DNA of 64,000 nt from Desulforhopalus sp. IMCC35007 (GTDB lineage Bacteria > Desulfobacterota > Desulfobulbia > Desulfobulbales > Desulfocapsaceae). The position numbers and the translations under genes were made by a program. This document shows, piece after piece, positions 47,576-55,428 of this stretch. The stretch's first letter is position 1. Each line of letters begins with the position of its first letter. The notes beneath the pieces are model-generated. The model was given only the letters and a program-made list of their open reading frames with translations, made no database searches and was not told the DNA's origin. The stretch covers positions 62,001-126,000 of the forward strand of contig NZ_SWCN01000010.1 of assembly GCF_005116575.1 (NCBI RefSeq). The letters run 5' to 3'.

Positions 47576-48071
47576 TGAACAGGCGATAGTGCCGCAAATT
47601 TCGCTCATGCAGACCGATGCGGTTTAGCGGGCAAAACGCTGTCACAATCTGGCCTGGTATGATTTCCGTCTCGACGAAGATATTCTGTGCAGAATCGTGG
47701 GATATGATGTCTCCCCAGCACAATTGTTTCTTATAGGATTTGTAGTATCTGGTTTGCTTGAGGACAGCTGACCTGGTGAGACTTTTCTGCAAATGCTTCT
47801 TAAGGGTGTTTGGCCCCCGTATTGCTGCAAGATCAACCAGGCGTTGCATGGTAACACCATTGACTTTATTATACGCTACAGCCTCCAGCTGTAGATCATC
47901 TCTAAAAAAGACCATCACTTCAAGGCGATACCACCTGGAAAGTACGGTAGAGAAAACATTTTCGATCTCCGCCATGACCTCGTTTCTGGTAAGTCCATAT
48001 TGCTTGGCAAACAAGTTGATGATGTTCTGCATGATTTTTTTCACCCCGTTGTACTTGTAAGGACAACTCAT
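47568..48071 (-). pseudogene. truncated second copy of the unrecognised element gene
   Basis: The first 153 or so codons match the gene at 41002-41778 with a single visible residue change (E to K) up to LHERN. The frame then diverges into LRHYRLFTN and stops. The last 100 residues are missing, so this is a remnant produced by the duplication that brackets the cassette. Confidence 0.88.
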
Positions 48072-48115
48072 CCTTGTCGGTTCTATATCCTTTTTTCAGA
48101 GGGGATGACGGTTTC
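47601..48115. repeat. 515-bp direct repeat, copy 2
   Basis: Second copy of 41308-41822 in the same orientation. Beyond 48115 the two leaders diverge but keep short matches such as TACAGAAAAAT. Confidence 0.93.
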
Positions 48116-48289
48116 TTGAAAAAGGGGGGAGAAATTCGTTTAAATAAAGGTACAGAAAAATAATGAAGGAATTTATAAAAAGCGACAGGTCAGGAACGAA
48201 GAAGACTGGATGAACTAATGTTTTTAAACCATATAAATAGCCATATATTTATATTGACTTAAATATTCTTTAACTTTATTTTATCATTT

Positions 48290-48584
48290 ATGACAGTAGC
48301 CTCTGATTTTGAGTGGGGTTCAACTAAAGATAAGATAAATCAGGAAAAACACGGTGTATCCTTTGCCATAGCGTAACTTGCTTTTATGGATCATAATCGT
48401 ATTATTCTGGAAGATCTGGAACATAAGCCTGAATGAAAAACGATATTATTGTCTTGGAAAAGTCGCCGGAGGCGTCATAACAGTCAGATTTGCTTATCGA
48501 AAAAATAAAATCAGAATCATCGGTTCAGGGTATTGGCGGAAAGGGAAGAAAATATATGAAAGAGAAAATAAAATACACAGATGA
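48290..48584 (+). pseudogene. brnT: broken brnT toxin gene
   Basis: From the ATG at 48290 the frame reads DFEWGSTKDKINQEKHGVSF, the BrnT start, then hits TAA at 48374. After a frame change near the DLEHKPE region it resumes as EKRYYCLGKVAGGVITVRFA and RIIGSGYWRKGKKIYE, the BrnT C-terminus. It ends in TGA overlapping brnA. One stop and one frameshift should inactivate this RNase-type toxin. Confidence 0.8.
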
Positions 48585-48783
48585 GCCAATGGGCAGGGTA
48601 AAAGTAATTGCTGATTTTCTTCCTTCACCGGAAGAACTTGCTCTGAAAGACGAAACTATCAAAGTTACAATCTCTCTTAGCAAAACGAGTGTTGACTTCT
48701 TTAAAAAAGAAGCAAAAAAATATAATACCCAGTATCAGAAAATGATTCGTAGATTGCTCGATGAATATGCATCTCATCAATAA
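48556..48783 (+). CDS. brnA: BrnA-type antitoxin
   Basis: 75 aa; the C-terminal ribbon-helix-helix region (VTISLSKTSVDFFKKEAKKY) is typical of BrnA and CopG-like antitoxins that bind DNA as dimers and cover the BrnT toxin. The ATG at 48556 lies within the 3' end of brnT, the usual overlap. It is intact although its toxin gene is broken. Confidence 0.8.
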   Translation: MKEKIKYTDEPMGRVKVIADFLPSPEELALKDETIKVTISLSKTSVDFFKKEAKKYNTQYQKMIRRLLDEYASHQ

Positions 48784-49185
48784 AAGTGCGGCGGATACCC
48801 ATAGATGAAGAAATAATCCCGAGGAAATATACAGGAGGAGTAAACCCAATTGGTTTTGCGTTTGATTTTCTCTTGCATTTTTCGATGTCAGTAATAATAT
48901 ATTTGTATTACTCCAGCTCATATTCTATGAGATACCCCGTCACAGGGCTTAGCTGAATACGTTTCACGTGTTCTTGAATTCCAGGTACATTTGCCACCCA
49001 TTTTTCAGGCAACGTTTAACCGCAATGGCGGACTTCTTTGTCTTGTCTCCTGAGTGGCTCTTCCCAAATATTAATCTTACGCGCTACGTCGATAAACCGA
49101 AAGTTACTCTATCTATGAGACCTTCCAGGTTGATTCTGCGTTTTAATATCATTTCTCAATCATCTCTACCACAACCCCATAAACA
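48784..49185. other. intergenic region before the recombination operon
   Basis: About 400 bp without a convincing gene. It should contain the promoter of the operon that starts at 49254. An open 75-codon frame (48968-49195) has no domain or ribosome binding site. Confidence 0.5.
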
Positions 49186-49232
49186 GGGAGAGTAACACAT
49201 ACTCCCGACTGGGGACGTGTTGTCTCTCTCCC
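49186..49232 (+). ncRNA. nested hairpin leader, copy A
   Basis: Outer stem GGGAGAG (49186-49192) with CTCTCCC (49226-49232), middle AACAC/GTGTT, inner UCCC (49203-49206), five-base loop GACTG and GGGA (49212-49215). It ends 21 nt before the Rad52-like gene. Confidence 0.7.
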
Positions 49233-49253
49233 ACATCACAGGAGGAAACAACA

Positions 49254-49940
49254 ATGCCTGAAAACAAAAAGCTCACAAAACAGGTTGAAGAGATCAATGC
49301 AGTGCTGCGCGGTTTTGGCCACGCGGCTGTGCAAGAGATCAAGATGATGAAAGATGGCAAAGTCATTGGCCAGGTCCGCTACGGGTACAAGCCGCAGTTT
49401 GTTTTTGATGCTGTAAATAGTATCCTGCTCCCGGAAAACTGGCGCTACGAAGTCGTAAGCAAAGAAATTTTTGATAGCCAGGTGGTAGCTGAGGTCCGGC
49501 TCTTTATTCGTGTGAATGATGATCAGTGGATCTGTAAAGGATCTCAGATAGGGCAGATGCAAATCGTCAAAGGTAATGTCGGCGACTCCTTTAAAGGGGC
49601 AATTACGGATGCTATCCAGAAATGTCTGTCTCTGCTCTCCATTGGAACTGATGCCTACAGGGGATTGCTTCGTGATGTCTATCTCTCTGTAAATCGTCCT
49701 GATCTTTTACTGCCTAAGCAACAATTAGATCAACCTGCTCAATCAAGCCAGGAACACGATGCCGATCAAGCGCCTCACAATTCCGATCTGCCAAAGATAG
49801 CTGGAATCAGTTATCAGCAGAGGGATGGAATTGTTATAGCTGTCGGTAACTCGTTTGATAAAAAAGATCTGCTGAAATCAGCCGGTTTCAAATGGGATAA
49901 AGCGGATAAAAGCTGGTTCAAAGAGGTTGTAGTGCATTAG
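49254..49940 (+). CDS. Rad52-like single-strand annealing protein
   Basis: Promotes annealing of complementary single strands in recombination. The 228-aa protein has a Rad52/Rad22-type core, best seen in GDSFKGAITDAIQKCLSLL and GTDAYRGLLRD (about residues 103-135). A proline/glutamine-rich linker follows, then a small C-terminal domain (GNSFDKKDLLKSAGFKWDK) of a type also found in phage proteins. It leads a block with an exonuclease and SSB, the typical phage/plasmid Red-like set. Confidence 0.75.
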   Translation: MPENKKLTKQVEEINAVLRGFGHAAVQEIKMMKDGKVIGQVRYGYKPQFVFDAVNSILLPENWRYEVVSKEIFDSQVVAEVRLFIRVNDDQWICKGSQIGQMQIVKGNVGDSFKGAITDAIQKCLSLLSIGTDAYRGLLRDVYLSVNRPDLLLPKQQLDQPAQSSQEHDADQAPHNSDLPKIAGISYQQRDGIVIAVGNSFDKKDLLKSAGFKWDKADKSWFKEVVVH

Positions 49941-50083
49941 TACCTTAGAAAATTGTTTAAAGTCTGCGATTATCGATTTGTTTTAAGGAGTAATTTAGCT
50001 ATATAGTGGCAGGCCTTCGAGGTGCTGATCCCGTTTATCGGGGCTAACGCTCAACCCATCACACTTATTTTAACTCACCCAAT

Positions 50084-50128
50084 GAGGGAGGACTTGTTTC
50101 CCCTCGTGGGATTCGTGTGTTCTCTCTC
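50084..50128 (+). ncRNA. nested hairpin leader, copy B
   Basis: Outer stem GAGGGAGGAC (50084-50093) with GTTCTCTCTC (50119-50128), ten pairs including two G-U; inner UCCC (50099-50102), loop CTCGT, GGGA (50108-50111). It ends 24 nt before the nuclease gene. Confidence 0.7.
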
Positions 50129-50152
50129 TTTACCTTACGGAGGAAATGACAC

Positions 50153-51127
50153 ATGGATATCAAAACCACACTACTGACAAGTCTGCGCAAGCTGGCTCAA
50201 CAACACACTAAAGAGACTCTTGGAGATCGCAGAAATTACCTTGGAGCATCCGATATCGGATACTGCCCAAGAAAAGTGATCCTGGAGAAAATCAATCCAA
50301 CCGAACATGATCTAGCGACCCTTCTTCGTTTTGAGCGGGGCCATATGGCTGAGGAGATCGTTGCCAACGCTTTTGCCGCCGCAGGTTTCACAAACTTTGA
50401 GCGACAGGTTGAAGTTATAGTCGATGGTAAGGTTCCACTCAGAGCACATATAGATTTCGTTTTTACCTCAAAAGTCCATAAGATCAAATCTGTACTGGAG
50501 ACCAAGAGCACGAGTAATATCCCGGACGATCCCTATGGTTCCTGGGAGTCTCAGCTCTATATCCAGATGGGAGCATTGGCGAGCAAATTTCCTGATTACA
50601 CCATCAGGGGTGCGGTTATAGCACTTGACCTCGCAAATGGCGATGTTGAATTTTTCAATGGCTATTCCCCGCAGCAAACCATCTTTGAAGGACTAGTGAA
50701 AAAGGCGGAACGTCTCTGGTCTGATTACCTGACAATACTTGCCAGTAAAGAGATTGAACTCGATACTGATCCAGGACCCCTCTGTGGATTTTGTAACCAT
50801 TTAACAAGTTGCCCCAGGTTCGAGGCTGAAGAAGTACCTCAACTGGCAGCAAGTGTTGATGAATTACAGGAACTGCAGGCGAGCGAGAAAAAGTTCAAAG
50901 ATAAAATTGATCTTTGCAAGGAGAAGATTTTCGCCATTGTGCAAAAGAGGGGATCAATCAAATCAGGCGGTTGCATTCTCAGAAAGGCCACCAGAAATAG
51001 AAAACATCTCGTAACGGATCGGCTTGATCAGTTTTTAAGAGATCATGGCAGTTCCATTGATGAATTTCAAGAAGATCGGCCTTTCTCCTTTCTGGAGATA
51101 AAAAAGGCAAAGGCTACAGCCGCCTAA
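50153..51127 (+). CDS. Cas4/RecB-like PD-(D/E)XK nuclease with Fe-S cysteines
   Basis: 324 aa. The nuclease core has Asp in AHIDFVF and E-x-K in LETKST. One cysteine near the N-terminus (C38, IGYCPRK) and three near residues 211, 214 and 220 (CGFC, SCPRF) fit the four-cysteine iron-sulfur cluster of Cas4 and AddB nucleases. The C-terminal part is a helical extension. Beside the annealing protein it likely supplies single-stranded DNA. No cas genes are nearby. Confidence 0.82.
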   Translation: MDIKTTLLTSLRKLAQQHTKETLGDRRNYLGASDIGYCPRKVILEKINPTEHDLATLLRFERGHMAEEIVANAFAAAGFTNFERQVEVIVDGKVPLRAHIDFVFTSKVHKIKSVLETKSTSNIPDDPYGSWESQLYIQMGALASKFPDYTIRGAVIALDLANGDVEFFNGYSPQQTIFEGLVKKAERLWSDYLTILASKEIELDTDPGPLCGFCNHLTSCPRFEAEEVPQLAASVDELQELQASEKKFKDKIDLCKEKIFAIVQKRGSIKSGGCILRKATRNRKHLVTDRLDQFLRDHGSSIDEFQEDRPFSFLEIKKAKATAA

Positions 51128-51152
51128 GTAGAACAAAAGGATCCTTAACCGG

Positions 51153-51190
51153 GGAGAACATTTTCCCATGGTGGGAATCTGTATTTCTCC
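51153..51190 (+). ncRNA. nested hairpin leader, copy C
   Basis: Outer stem GGAGAA (51153-51158) with TTCTCC (51185-51190); inner UUCCC (51163-51167), loop ATGGT, GGGAA (51173-51177). It ends 39 nt before ssb. Confidence 0.68.
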
Positions 51191-51229
51191 AAAATTATCT
51201 GTACCAACCACTCATTAAAGGAGATCAAC

Positions 51230-51631
51230 ATGAACAAGGCAATGGTAATTGGCAATCTCGGCAATGACCCTGAACTACATTACACCAAGAATAGTGCTGT
51301 TCCTGTGACAACCTTATCTGTTGCCACAACCGAACGGTGGAAAGATGCCGACGGCAACAAACAAGAACAGACAGACTGGCACCGTGTCGTTGCCTGGGGT
51401 GGACTTGCCCTTGTGTGTGGCGAACATCTCAAAAAAGGCGATAAGGTCTATATTGATGGAAAACTCCGTACACGGAAATGGGAAGATCAGGATGGCAATA
51501 CCCGCTACACCACCGAAATTATCGCCGCGGAAATGGAGATGCTTGGTGGTCATGGTGAAAAGATTGTTAAAAATCTTCCACCCAACAGTGATGGCGCTGA
51601 GCCACCCCTGCCAGATGATGTCCCGTTCTAA
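51230..51631 (+). CDS. ssb: single-stranded DNA-binding protein
   Basis: 133 aa with the OB-fold (MVIGNLGNDPELHYT, TDWHRVVAWGGLA) and an acidic, proline-rich tail ending DDVPF, the partner-binding tip. An element-encoded SSB, shorter than typical chromosomal ones. An AAGGAGAT ribosome binding site precedes the ATG. Confidence 0.95.
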   Translation: MNKAMVIGNLGNDPELHYTKNSAVPVTTLSVATTERWKDADGNKQEQTDWHRVVAWGGLALVCGEHLKKGDKVYIDGKLRTRKWEDQDGNTRYTTEIIAAEMEMLGGHGEKIVKNLPPNSDGAEPPLPDDVPF

Positions 51632-51659
51632 CCGATTACATTAACAACCATTCACCTAT

Positions 51660-51701
51660 CCAGGGGAATCAATTCCCCGCATGGGGCATTGTTTCCCCTG
51701 G
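51660..51701 (+). ncRNA. nested hairpin leader, copy D
   Basis: Outer stem CCAGGGGAA (51660-51668) with TTCCCCTGG (51693-51701), nine perfect pairs; middle CAAT/ATTG; inner UCCC (51674-51677), loop CGCAT, GGGG (51683-51686). It ends 18 nt before radC. Confidence 0.72.
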
Positions 51702-51719
51702 CCTAAAAGGAGGAAGCTA

Positions 51720-52202
51720 ATGCTCTTTATAAAAGATCAGGATGGTGAATATCATCCTGCACCGAAAAAGTTGATTCTCACTGAGGCGAATAAGCTCATG
51801 GGCTACCGGTTGCGACGCGGTGCCTTGATCCTCTCTTCAGAATGCGCGAAGGCTGTTATCGGCGGTAAGCTCCGTGGCAAACAGTGCGAAGTCTTTGCCT
51901 GTCTGTTTCTGGACGCACGTCACCGGGTTCTGGCATTCAAAGAGATGTTCACAGGTTCAATAAACCATGCAACAGTCCATCCCAGAGAGATCGTAAAAGA
52001 GGCCCTGCAACTCAACGCTGTGGCAATCATTCTGGCCCACAATCACCCTTCAGGTGGCAGTGAGCCGAGCAGTCAGGATATTTCACTGACTGCCACTCTG
52101 ATAAATATTCTTAAAGTTGTAGATGTGCGGATCCTCGATCACCTGGTAGTTGGCGATGAGGTAACCGCGTTTTCAGATCTGGGACTTTTACCCGAAAATT
52201 AA
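51720..52202 (+). CDS. radC: RadC-family JAMM-domain protein
   Basis: 160 aa, the JAB/MPN domain with HNHPSGGSEPSSQD as the zinc-binding motif and an upstream Glu (VKEALQLN region). It lacks the N-terminal helix-hairpin-helix of chromosomal RadC, as is usual for mobile-element versions. The role is unclear, and metalloisopeptidase activity is unproven. The ATG at 51720 follows AAAGGAGG. Confidence 0.9.
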   Translation: MLFIKDQDGEYHPAPKKLILTEANKLMGYRLRRGALILSSECAKAVIGGKLRGKQCEVFACLFLDARHRVLAFKEMFTGSINHATVHPREIVKEALQLNAVAIILAHNHPSGGSEPSSQDISLTATLINILKVVDVRILDHLVVGDEVTAFSDLGLLPEN

Positions 52203-52219
52203 CTCACATCCCATATCAA

Positions 52220-52256
52220 GGGGCAGACATGTCCCTTGAAGGGAGTGGCCTGCCCC
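52220..52256 (+). ncRNA. nested hairpin leader, copy E
   Basis: Outer stem GGGGCAG (52220-52226) with CTGCCCC (52250-52256); inner UCCC (52232-52235), loop TTGAA, GGGA (52241-52244). It ends 31 nt before the DUF932 gene. Confidence 0.7.
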
Positions 52257-52287
52257 ATTGATACCTATAAAAATCAAGGAGGCAGGT

Positions 52288-53115
52288 ATGAACACGCTCA
52301 AAACTTTATCCAACGATCATATAATTTCTCTCGCCCCAGCTGCAGGAGCTCTCGAACCTATTCATGGAGTATCACCCAGGTATTCGTTTGTACCGACCTT
52401 AACAGCGGTCGATTTACTGCGCGATGCAGGATGGTTTCCAATCCATGCAGAACAAAGCACAGTTCGTAAGGCCAAGAGAGAAGGGTACCAGCGGCACCTC
52501 ATCCGTTTTGCCAAAAACGGTTTATCCTTTGCTGGTGAACGGGTTGATCTGGTTCTCTATAATTCCCATGACTGTGGTTGTGCTTTTAAGCTGATAGCTT
52601 CGGTCTGGCGACAGGTCTGTAGCAATGGCCTCATGGTTTCATCCGAGTTTGCCAACTTCAGCCATAAGCATATTGGTTTTTCTCCGGATGATTTTATCCA
52701 TTCGGCAGGTGAGATTGCCTCTGCAGCCGGAACCATTGCCGAGCGGGTCGACGAGATGAAAATAATCGAGATGACCCCTGACGAGCGAGGCGTATTCGCC
52801 CAGGCAGCGCACAGTTTGATGTATGATGAGCCCGAACAGGCCCCCGTGCAACCAAATCAATTGCTTGATGAAAGGCGCTACGACGACAAGGGCAAAGATC
52901 TTTGGACAACATTTAATGTGATCCAGGAAAATGTCATGCGTGGCGGTCTTAAAGGTCTTACCAGAGGTGGAAATGGCCGGCTGAGGAGAACAACAACACG
53001 ACCGGTTAAAGCACTTGATCGAAATATCAAACTGAACCAGGCTCTGTGGTTTTTAACAGAGAAAATGGCTGAGCTGAAGAACGTCGAGGGGGATCTTTCG
53101 ACTGTATCGGCTTAA
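52288..53115 (+). CDS. DUF932 phage/plasmid-like protein
   Basis: 275 aa. The family is common on phages and plasmids beside SSB, RadC and annealing proteins, with unknown function. Seen segments are SFVPTLTAVDLLRDAGWFPI, HLIRFAKNG, RVDLVLYNSHDC and VWRQVCSNGLMV. The C-terminal third holds TTFNVIQENVMRGGL. The ATG at 52288 follows AAGGAGG. It is the last gene of the operon; a terminator follows 15 bp downstream. Confidence 0.88.
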   Translation: MNTLKTLSNDHIISLAPAAGALEPIHGVSPRYSFVPTLTAVDLLRDAGWFPIHAEQSTVRKAKREGYQRHLIRFAKNGLSFAGERVDLVLYNSHDCGCAFKLIASVWRQVCSNGLMVSSEFANFSHKHIGFSPDDFIHSAGEIASAAGTIAERVDEMKIIEMTPDERGVFAQAAHSLMYDEPEQAPVQPNQLLDERRYDDKGKDLWTTFNVIQENVMRGGLKGLTRGGNGRLRRTTTRPVKALDRNIKLNQALWFLTEKMAELKNVEGDLSTVSA

Positions 53116-53130
53116 ACCGTCATTTATGCT

Positions 53131-53160
53131 AGCCGTCTCCTTCCGGGGACGGCTTTTTTT
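53131..53160 (+). terminator. terminator of the recombination operon
   Basis: AGCCGTCTCC pairs with GGGGACGGCT across TTCC, followed by a T run. Confidence 0.9.
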
Positions 53161-53278
53161 ATTCTCATCTTACAGAGCATAGAAAAAGTAATGCTGAGTG
53201 TTTTGTGAAAAAATAACACATAACCCATGTTATAAATATGTTTTATGTAAATTGTTTTCATTATAACCAAATTTTGAA

Positions 53279-53307
53279 TTGACAATATTGCTAGTAAAAC
53301 ATAGGAT
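53279..53307 (+). promoter_or_regulatory. sigma70-type promoter of the abiE operon
   Basis: TTGACA (53279-53284) and TAGGAT (53302-53307) are separated by 17 bp. An inverted pair GTTATAA (53229-53235) and TTATAAC (53261-53267) lies just upstream. AbiEi antitoxins are known to repress their own promoter through inverted repeats. Confidence 0.55.
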
Positions 53308-53345
53308 GATTGTGTGTTATCCAGGGCTAAATCAATTGAGTGCAT

Positions 53346-54152
53346 ATGAAACACGAAACGTTTTTCCGCAAACATCCGGTGTTCACAGGCGAAGAGTTCA
53401 ACGATCATCTCGCAAGTCTTGGGAAAACAGGTCCCAGGACCAGAGAATCCTTGCTGAATTATCATAGGAATACCGGGCATGTCATTCTCATTCGAAGAGG
53501 ATTATATGCGGTTATCCCAATAGGAGCCGATACAGATTCATATCCGGTTGATCCTTTTCTTGTTGCTGCCAAACTCACAGCAGATGCTGTACTGTCATAC
53601 CACACGGCTTTAGAAGTGCACGGTTACGCCTACTCTATACGTGAGCATCTCACGTATTCAGCATCCCGCCCGGTTTCCCCAGTTACGTTTCGATCCCATG
53701 TTTTTCGAGGTGTCAGGTACCCCCAATCACTTTGTCGCGCAGAAAAGGTAGATTTCGGTGTTACCACTGTTGACCGCGCCGGTTTGGAAGTCAGGGTCAC
53801 TTCCCTTGAGCGGACTTTGGTGGATGTCTTGGATCGGCCTGCTCTTTCAGGAAGCTGGGAAGAAATTTGGCGTTCCCTTGAAGCGATCGAATTCTTCGAT
53901 CTCGAAAAAGTGGTCGAATATGCCCTTTTACTCGGTAATGCGACAACGATTGCTAAGGTTGGTTTTTATCTGGAACAGCATCGCGAATCGTTGATGGTTG
54001 AAGAGAGTCATCTGAAACCTCTTCGAGATCATCGCCCCAGGCAGCCACATTATCTGGACAGTTCCAACAGAAAATCAGGGAAGGTTGTCGGAGATTGGAA
54101 CCTGGTGGTCCCTGTTGGTTTACTCAAGCGGACTTGGGGGGAAGTTCTATGA
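53346..54152 (+). CDS. abiEi: AbiEi-type antitoxin and repressor
   Basis: Type IV toxin-antitoxin component that represses the operon. The 268-aa protein has an N-terminal winged-helix region (about 1-90, ending LIRRGLYAVIP) and the family C-domain with LSYHTALEVHGYAYS, VTSLERTLVDVLDRP and a YALLLGNATTIAKVGFYLE helix. An ATG at 53346 is preferred; a GTG two codons upstream is possible. It overlaps the toxin gene by 4 nt. Confidence 0.88.
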   Translation: MKHETFFRKHPVFTGEEFNDHLASLGKTGPRTRESLLNYHRNTGHVILIRRGLYAVIPIGADTDSYPVDPFLVAAKLTADAVLSYHTALEVHGYAYSIREHLTYSASRPVSPVTFRSHVFRGVRYPQSLCRAEKVDFGVTTVDRAGLEVRVTSLERTLVDVLDRPALSGSWEEIWRSLEAIEFFDLEKVVEYALLLGNATTIAKVGFYLEQHRESLMVEESHLKPLRDHRPRQPHYLDSSNRKSGKVVGDWNLVVPVGLLKRTWGEVL

Positions 54153-55117
54153 AAATATCTCATGAGAAACTGATAACTCAAGCGGAAGCAACAGGATTCA
54201 GACCGGATGTGCTTGAAAAGGTTGCCCACCTACTGGGTTTGCTCGAGGCTCTTGGCAGCCATCCTTTTTTAAAAGGCAAGCTGGCTCTCAAGGGTGGAAC
54301 AGCTCTGAACCTTTTTATATTCAAGGTTCCCCGGCTTTCGGTTGATATCGATCTCAACTATGTGGGGGAGGAGGATCGTGAAGCCATGCTTGCCGAAAGA
54401 CCCAGGATCGAGCAGGCTGTTCAGGCAGTATTTGCAAGGGAAGGATTCACTGTCAGGCGCATGCCGGAAGAACACGCCGGCGGAAAATGGTCCCTGCGTT
54501 ACCAGAGTGCTGCAGGCCTTGGCGGCAATCTCGAAGTGGACCTCAACTTTATGTATCGGGTCCCATTGTGGCCCGTTAGGTTATCTGATTCGTACCCGGT
54601 CGGAACCTGGCAGGCTAACAAAATACCGGTAATCGATATCCATGAATTGGCGGCGGGAAAACTGGCGGCCTTGCTTGCACGCAGACAGGCAAGGGATCTG
54701 TTTGACAGTCATCGCATTTTGCATAAGGAAAATCTTGATCAGGCTCGGCTGCGCATTGCTTTTGTCGTGTACGGTGCCATGAACCGTAAAGACTGGCGAA
54801 AGGTTTCCGTCGAGGATGTGAATTTTGAAAACACAGAACTTGCTCGACAGTTAATCCCGACCTTGCGCGCCACTGAATTTTCAGAACAAGAATTAATCGA
54901 TCAATATGGTGCACGCCTTGTTGAGGAGTGCCGACAGGCCCTGTCTGTTGTGCTTCCCTTCTCGGAAAAAGAAAAAGCATTTCTTGATCTGCTGCTTGAG
55001 CAGGGTGAAATTGACTCGACAATTCTGACTGCTGATTCGGATCTACAACAACGCATTCAAAGGCAGCCTCTTTTGGAGTGGAAGGCTGTGAATGTTCGAA
55101 AATATAAAGGGCTATAG
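54149..55117 (+). CDS. abiEii: AbiEii-type nucleotidyltransferase toxin
   Basis: 322 aa with the nucleotidyltransferase motif GGTALNLF followed by SVDIDLNY (Asp-x-Asp), as in AbiEii and MenA-type toxins that modify tRNA or nucleotides. Later LEVDLNF supplies the third carboxylate. The ATG overlaps the antitoxin stop (ATGA). The frame is intact, unlike the other two toxins in this element. AbiE systems can abort phage infection. Confidence 0.9.
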   Translation: MKISHEKLITQAEATGFRPDVLEKVAHLLGLLEALGSHPFLKGKLALKGGTALNLFIFKVPRLSVDIDLNYVGEEDREAMLAERPRIEQAVQAVFAREGFTVRRMPEEHAGGKWSLRYQSAAGLGGNLEVDLNFMYRVPLWPVRLSDSYPVGTWQANKIPVIDIHELAAGKLAALLARRQARDLFDSHRILHKENLDQARLRIAFVVYGAMNRKDWRKVSVEDVNFENTELARQLIPTLRATEFSEQELIDQYGARLVEECRQALSVVLPFSEKEKAFLDLLLEQGEIDSTILTADSDLQQRIQRQPLLEWKAVNVRKYKGL

Positions 55118-55428
55118 TAATGAGAACAATATCTTAGCCGTATGTCCACAGGAAGGTAATAAAAACAAAGAAACCCTGACTACTAACCGGAAGAAATCAA
55201 GAAACAGCGTGTAAGAAGAAACAAAAAAAACGGGGGCTTATCTTGGTTCTCAAAGTTGATCAAGATCTCTCGGGACTAAATGGCTGTTGTTGCGATAGAT
55301 TGGAGTGGTGTTGACTATTGCATTCGTTTGTCGAGTGGAGTTTTTTGAACGTCCATTTACTTAAATGTGCAAACTGTTGTAAACAGTTACACCAAATAAA
55401 TGTTGTCTCTCAGATATATTGAGGCCTT
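55118..55428. other. intergenic region upstream of the RT-nitrilase gene
   Basis: 310 bp, without a convincing gene. A small hairpin (AACTGTTGTAAACAGTT) lies about 50 bp before the start. A TTGACT box near 55312 could be part of a weak promoter. I see no retron-like structured RNA. Confidence 0.5.

Noticed and set aside
47568-48115. Insertion sequence bounding the TRAP cassette
   Set aside because: The repeated segment encodes part of an element protein, not a transposase, and has no terminal inverted repeats.
48968-49195. 75-codon frame before the Rad52-like gene
   Set aside because: No recognisable motif or ribosome binding site, and its end runs into the hairpin leader.
50153-51127. CRISPR-linked cas4
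   Set aside because: The nuclease has Cas4-like cysteines, but no cas genes or repeat array are seen in the window; the neighbours are recombination genes.
55118-55428. Possible retron-type msr-msd RNA before the reverse transcriptase
   Set aside because: Only a short hairpin is present and the protein is the RT-nitrilase type, for which no such RNA is expected.
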